Both the position numbers and the translations under genes were made by a program. Below, piece by piece: positions 32,370-47,449 of a DNA stretch of 64,000 bases. The notes beneath the pieces were generated by a model. The model searched no databases and had not been told where the DNA came from. It saw only the letters and a list, made by a program, of their open reading frames with translations. The first letter of the stretch is position 1; each line of letters begins with the position of its first letter. Source of the DNA: Vicugna pacos (Eukaryota; Chordata; Mammalia; Artiodactyla; Camelidae); assembly GCF_048564905.1 (NCBI RefSeq), contig NC_133021.1:19755597-19819596 (forward strand), written 5' to 3'.

Positions 32370-35300
32370 TAAACAAAACTCAACACAAGACCAGTGAAAA
32401 AAGGGGAATAAAAGCAAGAAACACAGAAAAGCCTAGGGTTGCCCCTTACTGGGCATCAGGGTCAGGCCTGCCCCTCTTCCTCGAAGGAAGTGGGGCTTTT
32501 TGCCCTTGGGCATCAGCGTGAGTCCCTGTTCCTAAGCACCAGAATTGGATGTGAACAGAGAAACCAGCCCTGAAATGTTTAAGCATCTTTGCATATCCCA
32601 TTGGCTCATGGACTCCAAGTGCATGGGGACTCCTTTGAAGTGCCATTTGCACAGGCCCTAGCAGATTGGTGGAGAGGAGTTTCCTCCTCCTCCCAGGAAA
32701 TGGCTTACATCACTGACAGTGCCAATGGACCCAAGATCCTGCTTGTGACAATCAGCCAGGTTGGCCTTAACTTCTGGCTGGTGGTGGTTGGAATGTCCTT
32801 GTGCAGGGGCAAAGAGCTCCCTGTGGTGCCAAGCAGGTCTGGTGTAGAAAATGGTGCAGAAGAGACTGCGTCCAGTTGCTGAGAGGGTGTAATGCGGTAG
32901 CCGCTTGGTGGCCTGCTACTCAGCATGAAAATGGCCTTGTTGGATTGATACATGTGCAGAAAAGTGCTGGTGTAAACATGCACTCCAGTCACAGTGGGGA
33001 GAGAGCCTCAGCCTAATCCCGTTAAGCTTGCTCAGGTTTGACATGCAAGCCCCAGGCTGGCTCTGCTGCTGGAGAGAAGTCTGGCCAGTGGGGCAGCTTT
33101 CAGACCTGACAAGACCTTTGATCTTCAAGGCTGGACAGGCCATCCCTGCCTGCCCACCTGGCTTGAGGCAACCACAACCACTTTGGTGACAGGCAGTGTG
33201 GTATGACACTTACTTCCCCATCTCTTTTGTTTTCCAAAGTTATGGGGAGAAAAGTGGTCCACAACTATTTAAAGAGGTCGGGAGCAGGTCAAGTCTCAGT
33301 TGATCTGTAAAGGAGACTACAGAGATGACAAACCCAAGTCCTAAGCATACGCACATATCCACCCAACTTGAGGGCTCTGCTTCTTGTCACTAGTGACTCC
33401 ATACCTAGGACTTCTGCCAACTCTAGCTGCTCCCAATCTCTGAAGACTTATCTTCATGATACTTTCCTTGCTCAGCGATCTCAAACTAGTGGAATTTGAC
33501 GTCAAAGGCAGTCATATTTTCCCTGATTTTGCCAGAGTGGGTCAACTGGGAATATTGCCCTTTTGCCTATCTTGTCCCCCAGAGCCTCCTAAACCAGTGC
33601 GGTGCAGTGGCAGGGACAATGCTGGAGGGAGCCAGTGAGGTAGTCAGGCTGCCCGTGCCTGCCCCAGCCTGGCTTTGGCCACAACCTTTTAGATACCTCC
33701 TGTCACACTACAAAACTGCAGGCTTTAACCACCTGGAGTGGAATATTAGAGAACTTTTCATTATAAAATTCCAAGGATGGCCATAAACCACCCTTAAAAA
33801 TGGGGTCGGGGGGCAGGAAGGGTTGGAGACAGCATGCTGTACTTCTGCTGTGGTTCTGGAGATGGTTTCCTGAGAGGCCTTTTTGCTCTGGGTCCTTCAG
33901 GCCAGCCACACGGGCTTTGCATGTACTGTGTCTACAGACCCACTGGTTGCCAGGAAAGGGGAAGTGGAGGCAGCATCTCCAGAGGAGTCAGAGCAGCAGT
34001 AAACTCCAGCAGAGCCTCTGTCAAGTCCTCACAGAAATGGGGAAAATAAGCTAGGACCCACCTTTCTTTCTTCTCCCTTAAATACGGCAAGGGTCTTCCA
34101 TAGCTTGCCCTGAGCACGCAGAGCTCCTACTTTCCTTTCCCAGAAATGAGGATCGCTGGCTGGTTCTTATAACAAACAGTCCACACGTCTGTCCTATTGC
34201 ACTGCCAAATCTGAGGGGAAAACCCCGATGAGATGTTTGGGGAAGTGGCAAGGGCAGAGCCACTGTATAGGCCACAGCACGTCACAGAGGATTTAGAGGG
34301 TGGAGGTGAGGAGGGAAGGTTGGGCAGAACTGCCTTACACGTCAGCCCTCCAACTCTAATGGGCCTCCACCTTTTCTGGTACCACCAGTAGGAGTTCGCA
34401 GTTCTTTCCTCGCAAATGATGTTTTCGCCTCCAATCCATTCTGGCATCTTCAGTTTGGGGTCAAGGTGTAGTAGGCCCCTCCCACCTCTCGAACACAGAT
34501 CCAGTGCTGCCTTTTGAGTGGCAGCTTCAGTGGACCCCAGCACAGGCTGGAGGGCAGATTCACGATGAAGCCCATAACGTTACTGAGAGCAACGGCACCC
34601 ACATCCCTGCGCTTGCCCCACCAAACAGCTTCATAGCCTTTGGTCTGAAGTGCTGCCATAATGACGTTCACATTGTAGTTCCCATTTCCCAGCATGCTCT
34701 TCTTGTGGGGGGTCACCATGGTGTTTGGAGACAACCTCTGGAGAAACTCTTGCAGCGTATCCTGGATGAAGTCATTGTTGTCCTGGAAGACTTATTGAGG
34801 GCATGTGGGGCACAAAGCTCCCTGTGCTGTTTCTCATGGTAGGTATGTGGGGGTGCTGCCTGGGGCAGCTCCACTGATTCAGATTTGGCCTTGTCTCCTT
34901 TCCATGACACGCAACTCATGTTTTCGTTTTAGATTCCAGAGGGCTAAAAACACCCCACCCTTCCCTCCTGAAGAGGAATGTATGCTTCTCAGTCTTTTCA
35001 GAATTCCTGAGGTCCACATTATTTTCTGGTGTCCATGATTTATGCTTTGTCACGGGAAGAAAAGGTTGGAATCAAAAGGAAAAATAATCCCCCCTTTTCT
35101 CTCTTCTCGATGGAAAGATAACTTTTGGATTAGTGTATTTCGCCACCACTGTCAAAGTGCGGAAGTTTTAAAAAATTGTATACAATCTAAGACCTTGTTT
35201 TCCTTTTCACCCTCCTCTTCCACCCCCTCCAAAAAAACCCCCCATGAATTTCTTGCTGTATTTTTCTCTCTGCAAATGTCAACCAGGCCTCAAAGCAGGA

Positions 35301-35394
35301 GGACCGAACGAAATCGGTCACATCGCTCTTTTTCTTCCATTTCTTTTGAACCACAACGCCACTGACCCAGGAGACAAGGCCTAGGTGGTGGATA
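32370..35394 (-). pseudogene. JOSD1: JOSD1 processed pseudogene (retrocopy)
   Basis: An intronless copy of JOSD1, a Josephin-domain cysteine protease that removes ubiquitin. The coding part is 34919 down to 34335. In pieces it reads [96 protein letters not shown] and [12 protein letters not shown], then a shifted C-terminus. The catalytic Cys (RELCA) and the HWI histidine are kept. Damage: single-base losses near 34790 and 34460, a loss of about 25 bases near 34418 (the SELRKFLK part), and one CAG-to-TAG change near the C-terminus. The GC-richer flanks are probably the UTRs (3' UTR down to about 32370, 5' UTR up to about 35394); I could not confirm their limits. No poly(T) or target-site duplication was found. 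The parent is multi-exonic, so this is not the functional gene. Confidence 0.93.
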
Positions 35395-36765
35395 AAATGC
35401 AAATTTACTGTATCTATTGAAATAATCATTTGACATTTTTCCTTTCTATTTTGTTAATATGTTGAATTACATTGATTGATTTTTTTTTAATGTTAAACCA
35501 AACTTGCTTTCCTGGGGAAAGGGAAATTCACTTAGTCATGGTGTACTTCTTAAAGTATATACATTACTGTGTTTGATCCAGTTAGCTATGATACATTACT
35601 TTTTGATATACTGCTGGTTTGATATATCTTGTTGATTTTTGTATCTTTGATTATAAGGGATATTTGTAGTTACATTTTCTGAATGTTTCTGTTAATTTTT
35701 CTTTTGCGTCTTTAAAATTATGCTGGCTTTGTGAAATGAGCTGAGCTTTTTGCCTCTCCTATTTCCTGAAAAATTCCTATGTAGGACTTCTTATTATTTC
35801 TTCCTCAAATGTATGAAAGAATTCAGCATTGAAGACATCATGGGCTAGAGGTTTTTTTTGTGTCTGAGAAAGTTTATGATGACATAAACTTTTTTTCGCA
35901 GATATAGACTGTTTAATTTTTAGAATTCTTCTGTGTCAGTTTTGATACATCATATTTTGGAAGGCATTATTCCATGTCAGTTTTGAGGTTATTTGAGAAA
36001 ACATAACCAATAACATTCCTGTTTTTTTTCCCTTTATCTGTAAATTCCTTTAAATATTTATATAATTTGTGGTATGTTTTCCCTTTTAATTTCTGATGTT
36101 GGTAATTTATGCTTTCTCTTTTTTCCTTAATCAAACATGCTGGAGGTTTATTAATTTTATTAATCTTCTCAAAGAACTTTATTTTCACTTTGTCGATTTT
36201 CTCTATTATTAGTCTATTTCTTGCTCAGTTGATCTTTATTCCTACACTTACGTCTTCTTTCTTATGTTTAATTTGCTCTTCTTTTCATCTTAGCCTTTCG
36301 GTGAAGACAGCTGCTCAATTTTATCTCTTGTCCTGCAAATCCTAAAGTATTTCCTGACTTCTGCTTTATTTGCTGATTTCTGTTTTAGATTGATAGTTTT
36401 CTTTCTTTTAGCTTTTTGATTATACTAATCCATTGTCTCCTTGCTTCTATTCTTCATGATGAGAAGTTAATCATTATTTTTATTGCTATTTTGCTCCTTT
36501 TCCCCCCTAGAATATAGAAGTTGAGATAACTGATTTAAAATATTTCTTCTTTTCTAACATATTGAATCTCAAAACCTTTACTGGGTTGATTATCATTCGA
36601 TTTGAATTATTTTCTAATTTTTTTACAGTTTGTTTTGTGACCCATGTGTTATTTAGAAATTATTGTTTACTTCCCAAATATTTGTGCTTTTTGGAATATA
36701 TTTTCACTTTTTCCTCTTAATTTTGAAGGACATTTTTTTGCTGATTATGTAGTTGTATAATAGAG
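35395..36765 (-). mobile_element. Old L1M ORF2, antisense
   Basis: Antisense coding sequence of an old L1: 'tgttgaattacattgattgattt', 'ttaaaccaaacttgctttcctgggg', 'aattatgctggctttgtgaaatgag', 'cataaacttt', 'gtttattaattttattaatcttctcaaagaactttattttcactttgtc' and 'gtgacccatgtgttatttagaaattattg', in the order RT to upstream ORF2. Many gaps and substitutions. It begins right where the JOSD1 copy ends. Confidence 0.85.
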
Positions 36766-36767
36766 CT

Positions 36768-36865
36768 TGGTAAATGATGGCTCCATGGGCCGAATCTGGT
36801 TGATGGATTGTTTTGCTATGACTCCTGATCTAAGAATGGTTTTAATAATTTTAAATGTAAAAGAT
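36768..36865. repeat. hAT-like MITE scrap
   Basis: 'aatgatggctccatgggccgaatctgg' followed by 'gatctaagaatggttttaa' resembles the family of short hAT elements with 'tggcccatgggccaaatctgg' and 'gctaagaatggttttta'. Short and diverged. Confidence 0.45.
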
Positions 36866-37379
36866 AAGGAAGTGATGTATCAAGCAATGTTATAAGTGCC
36901 TCCTATGCAAGATCTCAGGCAGCCCTTACAGTAAAGCTAGAAGACATGTGCTGTTTTTATACTGGAAACATGGAGTTCACTCTTGGCTTCTCATACTCTT
37001 TATCAAGTCAAGCAAATTTATTTCTATTCTGAATGGATGATGAATTATCTCAAAAACTTGAGGTATCCATTTAGGTGATTATATTAATATAGTAAATTAT
37101 ATTGAAGTCTTTTTGTATTTCTGGAGCACACTCTATTTTATCTTGATATGTTTATTGCTTAATTTTGCCTTTATACATTTGCATATTTTACATAGGTGTG
37201 TGGTGTTTTTAACCTACCCACTTTTGATCAAAATTATACTGACATCAATGAATAAGTTGGATGGTGACCCTTTTAATAATATTTTCATCATCTGTGTATA
37301 GTGTTTTAAGATTTCATAAACATTTTTCTTCTACATTGCCTCATCAATCTCCAGATGATACACACGTTTAATACATTAA
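36866..37379. other. Unassigned stretch
   Basis: AT-rich; no gene or named repeat recognised. Confidence 0.35.
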
Positions 37380-37712
37380 CTGTCTTAGTCCACTTACCTA
37401 CTATAATGAAGTACCAGAGATTGGTATTCTGGAAGCCAGGAAGTCCAAGATCAAGTCCATGCCAGCACTGTCATGTTTTGTTGAGGGACCTCTTCTGGGT
37501 TCAGACTTACCGTTGTATCATCACGTGCTGGAAGGTCTTGGGGAGCTCTGTGGGGTCTTTTTTATAAGAGCACTAATCTCATTCATGAAAGCTCCATGCT
37601 CTTGACTTAATCACCTCCCCAAAGTCCTACCTCCTAATACCATCACCTTTAGGATTTAGGATTTCAACATGTGAATGTTGGGGGGACACAAACATTCAGA
37701 TTACAGAATTAA
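37380..37712 (-). mobile_element. MaLR LTR (MST/MLT1-like), antisense
   Basis: 'ctgtcttagtccacttacctactataatgaagtaccagagattgg', 'ggaagccaggaagtccaagatcaag', 'gggagctctgtggggtcttttttataagagcactaatc', 'cctcctaataccatcacctttagg', 'gggggacacaaacattcag': the reverse of an MST/MLT1 LTR in full order. Solo and broken. Confidence 0.85.
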
Positions 37713-38999
37713 CAGATTATTAACAGATTACCTTGTGCTTCTTAAGAAAAGCATTAATATTAAGATTCTGGCTTCCTGATCTATCTCTATGTAGCTTTAG
37801 GATGTACTTTGGCCCACTCATGCATTTTCTGCTGGGCAGATGCCACTACAGTATATACCCTTTGAAGACAGGTACCATGTTCCTTTTGTACTTTGTATTC
37901 TCAGTTTCTTACATAGTGTGTGGCAAGTAATTGAAACTTACTAAAAATTTGTTGAATACGTGAAGTTACTTGTGGCTTGGGGGAAAGGATAGATTTTACT
38001 TCTCACTATTGACTACTGCTTACTTTAAGTGTTTTCATACCTCTTTTTATAATCTTCCCTCTCAGTGACAACTAAACCTAGAAGAGAAGCAGGATTCTGG
38101 TTGTAAGAAAATGTAGCCGGGGGAAAACATGGTCACGCAACAGTGCTTTTCTGCTGCATCGGCAGGACCTGAGATGCTTATTCTCCATGTTTCGATTAGA
38201 GTAAGAGATGGAGAATAAGCCGTTAGACATGCCGCCTAGTTGGCTTCTTTGGGTGGCCATTACTAGTTAAGGCAAGTTTTTCAATGTCAAGTCATAAAAT
38301 GATAAGCATATGGTCTTATTATTAGTTTCCTCTGGAATCCAGTCTTTTAATATATGACAAAAATCTGTTACTGGTATTTTTTGAGCCAAAGAGTGTCTGT
38401 AGTCTATAAATTTAAATCTGATCTTGACTGTAATATATGCCTCCTGTAGGTAGAAAAGATGTTCCTATTCACACTGGTACAGTTCCTTTGGATTATGATT
38501 TTCAGTGTCATTTTTTAAAATAAAATATTTTAATTTTCTTTCATCTGAGCACGGCAAGCTTTATTTTTAGAACTAAAGATTTAATTCCAACAGGATATGT
38601 TTAGAACTCTCATGTACTGGCTTTCTGAAAACACTGAGTTTCATCTTATTATGAAAAGTGTAAACAGGTTACAGCTCAGAAACAGGTGTTAGAACACTCA
38701 GCTCTTTTAACTTCACAGGGATGTCTTCCAGCAGCGCACAGCAGACTGTTCACATGTGATTCCAAATAACACTGAATTTAAATCTCACATCTTTCTATCA
38801 TTTTTCCCCCTCTTTTTCTGTTAGCTGGCAGTACACAATGTAAACTTCATTCATATATAAAATAAAAAAGCATCTCCTTCTCTATGTTGGCAATTATTTC
38901 CACAGGAAACCACATGTTCAACTAAACAAAGGAAATCTTCAAAGGAAAATTTTCACAGATAATTGTGATTTAGTACAAGCAAGCCCCACCCTTTTTTTT
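37713..38999 (+). other. Mostly unassigned, with an L2 tail scrap
   Basis: About 37855-37960 matches an L2 tail in sense ('gaagacaggtaccatgttcc' to 'aaaaatttgttgaatacgtgaa'). From 37980 to 38999 I see no gene or named repeat; it looks like single-copy DNA. Confidence 0.45.
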
Positions 39000-39190
39000 A
39001 CACGTAACAATGCTTACTGAGCATCTACTATGTGCATCTACTACTACACCATGCATTCTTCAAAGGCTATGAGTACAATTGTAAATATGACAGGAAAGAC
39101 CCCACATCTCATGGAACTTTCATTTTGAGGGAAGGAGATGAGCAAGCAAGCAACCAAAGAATCATCCAACCAACCAACCAACCAACCAAG
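39000..39190 (-). repeat. L2 3' end, antisense, followed by (CCAA)n
   Basis: 'aatgcttactgagcatctactatgtgc', then 'caaaggctatgagtacaattgtaaatatgacaggaaagaccccacatctcatggaactttcattttgaggg': the reverse of L2's 'gtaagctccatgagggcagg ... ggcacatagtaggtgctcaataaat'. A (CCAA)n tract of about six units follows at 39163-39189. Confidence 0.8.
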
Positions 39191-39399
39191 TCTTTCTAGT
39201 TAATGACAACTGTCATGAAGAAGATAACATAACATGTGCTGGACAGTGATCTGGGAATGAGACCATGGGAGGGTGTAGGGTAATCGGAGTGAGGACACTT
39301 GTTTTAAACCCTTGTTATTCTAAAGCATTTAAAAGCAATTTTTTGATGTTAATAACATTCCACACTTAAAAAGATGAATTTGAATTTTTAAAAACTAAG

Positions 39400-41398
<1,999 letters not shown>

Positions 41399-41401
41399 TG
41401 A

Positions 41402-42001
<600 letters not shown>

Positions 42002-42394
42002 TGACCTAGGGATGGAGGTACTCATCTTCCTCCAGGACTGAAGGTGAGAAGTCAGGGAGGCCTCAGGAGCCCACGGTGGCTGATGGGAAGCCCTAGGTGG
42101 GGAGAGAAGCAAGGACCCACTCTGAAGGGTGTCAGTCATGTCAGCAATGGGGATGTGGTGCTCACTCCAGGACCCTGCACAAAAATGGCTGTCGACATCC
42201 CATGCTGCCTTCCAGCCTTTTCAGAAACTGATGTCCCACTTGAAGCTACTTTCTGTGCAGCTGAGAACTGTAGGCATGGATGGAAGGGCCACGTGCCCAT
42301 CCCTTTCATTGTCTGGAGAGCCCAGGAAATGTGAAAATTAATGGACTGGACCAAATGCATCCAAAGCTTGGTCTCAGGTGATGCTCCCATCCCC

Positions 42395-42460
42395 ACCCCC
42401 TTCACGTCAGACGAGGGGAAGCTGAGGCTCAGCGAGGACACTGCTCTTCGTGGCATTGCC
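42395..42460 (+). repeat. MIR scrap in the retrocopy 3' part
   Basis: 'cacgtcagacgaggggaagctgaggctcagcgagg' matches the MIR block 'acagatgaggaaactgaggctcagagagg'. Probably part of the TMEM268 3' UTR of the parent. Confidence 0.55.
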
Positions 42461-42877
42461 TTGGGCCCCTTAAGTTATGAAATGCCTCTTCCCAAACTGA
42501 AGAAAAGAAGCAAATTCTCAGAACCTTCTCCATTTTTGAGTGTTTCTTCCCCTATATGTTATGAAAAACAATGGCACCTGGACTGGTCTGCTAGCATGCA
42601 GGCCTTCAGGAGACAGAAGAAAGAAAGAAAGAAACCAGCACATACGTGCTAATAGGAGTATTTGGAAAGACCGATCCTGTCTGATTGGAGGACTTATTTT
42701 GCATGCATGCTTTTGGGTGTGCTTTCATACAGTGGGCGTGGAACAGTTGTCCCGTTTCCTAACACTAACGTGGCCCTGGAATGAAGCACAGTTTATCGTT
42801 TGTGGAATTCCATGCAGAGCTCAGAGGCTTTCAGGTTCTCTGCTTCTGACAAGTTCGAAGATTCAATGTTCTTCTCA

Positions 42878-42975
42878 GCCCAAAGATAAAAGCCCTAGCC
42901 TGGCATTTAAAGGCTCCCCAGTGCCTAAGACCTGGCCTTCATCTGCAATTTTGACTTCATCTCCCACAAAAATCT
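42878..42975 (+). repeat. L2-like scrap
   Basis: 'agccctagcctggcatttaaaggctccccagtgcctaagacctggcc' resembles the L2 block 'ccttagcctggcattcaaggccctccacgatctggcccc'. It may lie beyond the retrocopy's end. Confidence 0.6.
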
Positions 42976-43034
42976 TTCATATGTTGAAACTCCTTCCTGG
43001 ACTGACATACATATTCCTTTGCATCTATTGGACT

Positions 43035-43205
43035 CCTATGCATGCTTTAAAAATTTTTGGTATAAAATATATAAGTTTCAGGTATACAACATAGTGATTC
43101 ACAATTTTTATATATTATACTCTATTTATAGTTATTATAAAGTATTGGCTGTATTCCCTGTGTTGTACAATATATCTTTGTACCTTAAAAAAATCCCATC
43201 ACTAA
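43035..43205 (-). mobile_element. L1 3' end scrap, antisense
   Basis: 'ataagtttcaggtatacaacatagtgattcacaatttttatatattatactctatttatagttattataaagtattggctgtattccctgtgttgtacaatatatc' is the same L1 3' end as 2580-2740, reversed. It ends just before the L1 head at 43209. Confidence 0.85.
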
Positions 43206-43208
43206 AAT

Positions 43209-46200
43209 AAAAAAGTTTGAGGTTCCAAGATGGTGGAGTAGAGATACTCACAGCTACCCTCTCCCACAAGTACACCAAGAATTACATCCACATACCTACT
43301 GAATCACACAGAACACCTACTGAACTCTTGCAGTGTCTCTCACTTCAAAATACAGGAGGATACTCACAAAATCTGGTAAGAGAAAAAAAGAAAAAAGAAA
43401 AAAGAAAAAGAAAATCAATGCAGGGACCGGTCCTGTGGGGGGGGGGGAGCGGCAAAGGAAGAAAGGCAGTCCCACACTGATATGCCCTTTCTCCAGCTGG
43501 AAGGACAGCAAGAACAGAAGTGGAGCTTCCAAGGCTCAGAGGAGAAAGTGGCAGCTGCTTGGCAGACAGAACTAAGAAACTGGCATGGAGGGTCCCTGAG
43601 ATCCCCAGCCCTAGACACCAGCTGGCAGGGACAAGCCGGGACTGGCTGCTGAAGATCTGTGACAAGATCGGGGAGAAGGCTGGGGCCCACTGCACAGAGG
43701 CAGCTTCAGGGGACTGGAAGGTGGTGTGAGCTGTGTCTGGGGGTGTGTTCAGAACAGAACAGCTTAGGACCCCCTTAAAAAAGCACCACTGCTGGTGTTC
43801 ATGGGGGGAGGAGCACAACGCAGCGCTACCATAGCCGCCATCTCCCCATGGACCCATTGTTGGTGTGTTCTCATGAGAAGAGAGGTGGGGCAGGTGGGAC
43901 TGAGATTTGTTTACAGCACCAGGCAGCTAGGCGAGATTTGCTCTGCTGGCACCTTTCTGAACCTGCATCTCTAGGAAGAACAGGCAGTGGATGGAAATTT
44001 GGCACATGGCAAAGGCGAGTAGGATTATTTGCAACAGGCTGGCATACAGTATATATGCGGAGGCAAGATGGGTGTCTGTGCTGACCCTGTGGTATACCAT
44101 GGATTCAGGTATGTGACTACATGCTCGCTACAGTGGGTCATAGTACTTGACATTGGCAGGTCTGCACCAGTGGTTCCAGGGGCCCATAACCAGGTGGCTG
44201 ACATTCCCACAGCTGATGTGGGGACAAAGACAGCATCAACAAAGGGTACTTCGTAAGTCGCATAACAAGTGACAGACAATACTGCAGAGGGCACCTACCA
44301 ATGGAAAACTCCTACAGAGGTACATTCAGTGATTCTTCCTCCCAGCTGGGGCACTCCAACACTGCCTAATATACCCCACAGCTAGAAATGGGTCTAGAAG
44401 CCTCTATTCCAGCAACAGGGGAGCAGACCCAGCCCCCGTCAAGGCTGTGACAACCACAGCACAGAAAAAGGAGGCTCTGCTCAACAACAACTATCAGGGA
44501 AGGCTCTAATCATCAAAAGGACACGACAGCCAATATACACAGAAGAAAGACATGACAACCATCCATAGTAAGAACAGCCTTTGCAGTGAAATTATTAGAC
44601 ACACACAGTCTTCATAGGAATGTTCCAACTTTAAATACAAACAAAGAAACAAGCAAAAATAAGTAAAATAAAAATAAAATAAAGAGTTGATAAAATGGGC
44701 TCCATTAAAAAAACAAACCTTCCTTATGCAGAAACGCATTCAACAAAATACAACATCCTTTCATGATAAAAGCAACAGGGGAGCAGACCCAGATACTGGA
44801 TATAGAAGGAACATACCTCAACATAATAAAGGCCATATACGACAGACACTCAGCTAACATTATACTCAGCAGAGAGACATTGAAATCTTTCTCTCTAAGA
44901 TCTGAAAAAAGACAAAGATGTCAGTCTTATCATTCTTATTCAATATAGTACTGGAAGTCTTAGCTAGAGAAATTAGGCAGACAAAGAAATACAAGGCATA
45001 AAAATAGGAAAGAAGTAGTAAAACTGTTATTATTTGCAGATGATACAATTTTGTATTTAGAAAATCCCAAAGAATCAATCAAAAACAAAAACTGTTGGAA
45101 ATAATCATTGATTTCAGTAAAGCTGCAGAATCTAAAATCAACATACAGAAATCAGGTGCATTTCTATACACTAATAGTAAAACATCTGAAAAAAGGAATA
45201 AATCTTGCCCATTCACAATAATATCAAAACCAATAAAAACCTAGGAATAATTTAATGAAGGAAGTGAAATATCTGTACAATAAAAACTACGAGACTCTGC
45301 TGAAAGAAATTAAAGAAAACAAAAAAAAGGAAAGATATCCTGTATTCATGGATCAGAAGAATTAATCTTGGTAAAATGTTCATACTACCAAAAGCTATCT
45401 AAATTCAACACAATCTCCATCAAAATATCAGTGACACTCCTCACAGAAGTGGAAAAAAATATGAAATTTGTATAGACCCATAAAAGACCCCAAAGACAGA
45501 AAACAATCTTGAGGAAAAAGAACAAAGCTAGAGGTATCACACTTTTCGATTTCAAACTATGCTACAAAGCTATAGTAATAAAAACAGTATGGCACTAGCA
45601 TAAAAATAGACACATAGAGCAAGGGAACAGATATATAGATATATATCTGATCTGTATATATATATATACACCTAAAAGAAATGAAAACAGGGTATTGAAG
45701 AGATACATGTACTCCTATTTTTATTGCACCACTATTCACAATAACCAAGATATGGAAACAAGTGCCCATTAATGGGTGAAATATTATTTACCTAAGGGAA
45801 AGAAGAACATCTTGCCATTTGCATGACCCAGGATGGACCCTGAGCATATTATGCTAAGTGAGATAAGTCAGACAGAGAAAGATAAATACTGTATAATATC
45901 ACTTAATATCAAAAAGTCAAATTTGTAAAAACAGAAAGTAAAATGGTGGTTACCAGGGGATGGGGAATAGGAAAGATGTAGTATAAGGGTACAAACTTGT
46001 AATGAGCAGTAAGTAAGAACTAGAATATAAACAATATAGTACTATAATCATCAAACTTATTAAGAGATTAGAACTTAATAATTCCAACCACTTAAAAGAA
46101 AGGATAATTATGTAACAGAGGTGCTAATTATTGCTACAATGGTAATCATATTATATTATATAAATATCAAATTAACATATTCTACACCTTAGAGTTGTAC

Positions 46201-46255
46201 AATATGTGTAAAATATATTTCAGTAAAAATAAATAAAATTTTAAAAGATAGAAAA
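43209..46255 (+). mobile_element. Rearranged L1 with its 5' UTR, ORF1 deleted
   Basis: Starts like an L1 5' end ('ttccaagatggtggagtag') and continues about 1.5 kb with L1 5'-UTR-like sequence, including an A/G-rich stretch at 43380-43420 and a 13-G run near 43437. Near 44735 it jumps to ORF2 in the RT ('gcattcaacaaaatacaacatcctttcatgataaaa'). ORF1, the endonuclease and the first part of RT are absent. It then runs through the C-terminus (with 'agtaaaatggtggttaccagggg') to an A-rich 3' end at 46255. A 22-bp repeat of its own 5' UTR sits at 44771-44792. Multiple frame breaks; not functional. Confidence 0.8.
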
Positions 46256-46304
46256 AAATCTGGTTCTTCTCAAGACATCATTAACATAATGTAAACACAC
46301 TTAT

Positions 46305-46523
46305 TGACTGGACCTAGGGTCAGGCCCATTGCAGCTCACTACCTCTTTTTTATAAATAAAGTTTTATTGAAACACAGACACACTCATTATTTAGGATTAT
46401 CTCTGATGGCTTTCCTGCTACAGCAGCTGAGTAGAGTAGTCTTACAGAGACCTTATGTTCCTCTAAGTCTAAAATATTTACTCTGCCCTTTTGCAGAAAA
46501 AAGTGTTTATTGACTCCTAGTTG
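46305..46523 (-). repeat. hAT-Charlie MITE, near complete
   Basis: Reverse of a short hAT element: 'taaataaagttttattgaaacacagacacactcatt', 'gatggctttcctgctacagcagctgagtagagtagt', 'acagagaccttatg', 'ctaaaatatttactctgcccttttgcagaaaaaagtg'. The ends ('ctagggtcag' and the reverse of 'ctaggagtcaataaac') resemble terminal inverted repeats. The family may be MER58 or a relative; I am sure of the type, not the number. Confidence 0.8.
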
Positions 46524-47449
46524 GGACCACGAAATCTAGGAGTTCAAGCAATATGACATTTTTCATTTGATGTCTCATGAGTTCATCTTGGTTTTTTTCT
46601 AACCACAATTTTAGCTGATGCTTAAGAGCAGGAATGGTGTCTTACATTTTGTCTGTATCTTTCTGTATAATCCTTAGGCACATAGCTGAACATAGAGCAA
46701 GTACTCCATAAGCACTTGATTGGTCTGTCTACTGAAAGTGTAACTTCACAGACATTTTTTAATTTGCTTTCAGCAGAGAATATCTGTTAATCCAAATTAA
46801 TGAAGTGTCTAGATGCATTTGTATATTCAGTGCATTGTAAGAATATGTGAATATACTGGAATTATTATTGTCAGTGAGAGATATCAATTTTCTGTACCCT
46901 TTATATTACATTATAGATAACCTCACGTTTACACCTATTTCACAAATTTGCCTTTTAGAACAGAATAATTTTCCACCAACTCACTGAACTCATTGTTATT
47001 TCATGACTAGGTAACATGAGATGACTTTAGTCTCTCTCGAATGAATTTTCTGTGCTGGAAAAGCCTTTAACTTTGCAGAGGGAAACATTAAGGTCAGTGT
47101 CTGTGGCTCTCAAGGGCTTTTGCTTAGCTTGATATAGAAAGAGAAATTAAAAAGAAAAAAATATAGTGGAAAGAGTGATAAAAGTTAGCTCTAACGAAGA
47201 ATCTCACTGGGCACAGATAGAATTTACTGAAAGGATAGAGTCTCTGTCAATTTTCAACAGCCCATTTTACATTTCCTACGTGTAGAGTGCACGTGGATTT
47301 ACAGATGAACCACTTTGTTAAAATTCAATGCGAGGAAAGGCTGTGCCTACTCGCAATGAGAATGTTGGGAGAACTTGAATTTATTTCTATTGGCCCTTCT
47401 GGGTTTAGTTTATAATTCTTGTCATCCTTTTTTGGCAAAAAGTGATAGC
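46524..47449 (+). other. Mostly unassigned, with an L2 scrap
   Basis: About 46620-46735 resembles an L2 tail ('agcaggaatggtgtcttac', 'cttaggcacatagctgaacatagagcaagtactccataagcac'). The rest shows no gene or named repeat. Confidence 0.45.

Noticed and set aside
36109-36345. 78-codon hydrophobic plus-strand frame resembling a membrane protein
   Set aside because: Antisense of L1 ORF2; T-rich DNA gives Phe/Leu/Ile-rich translations.
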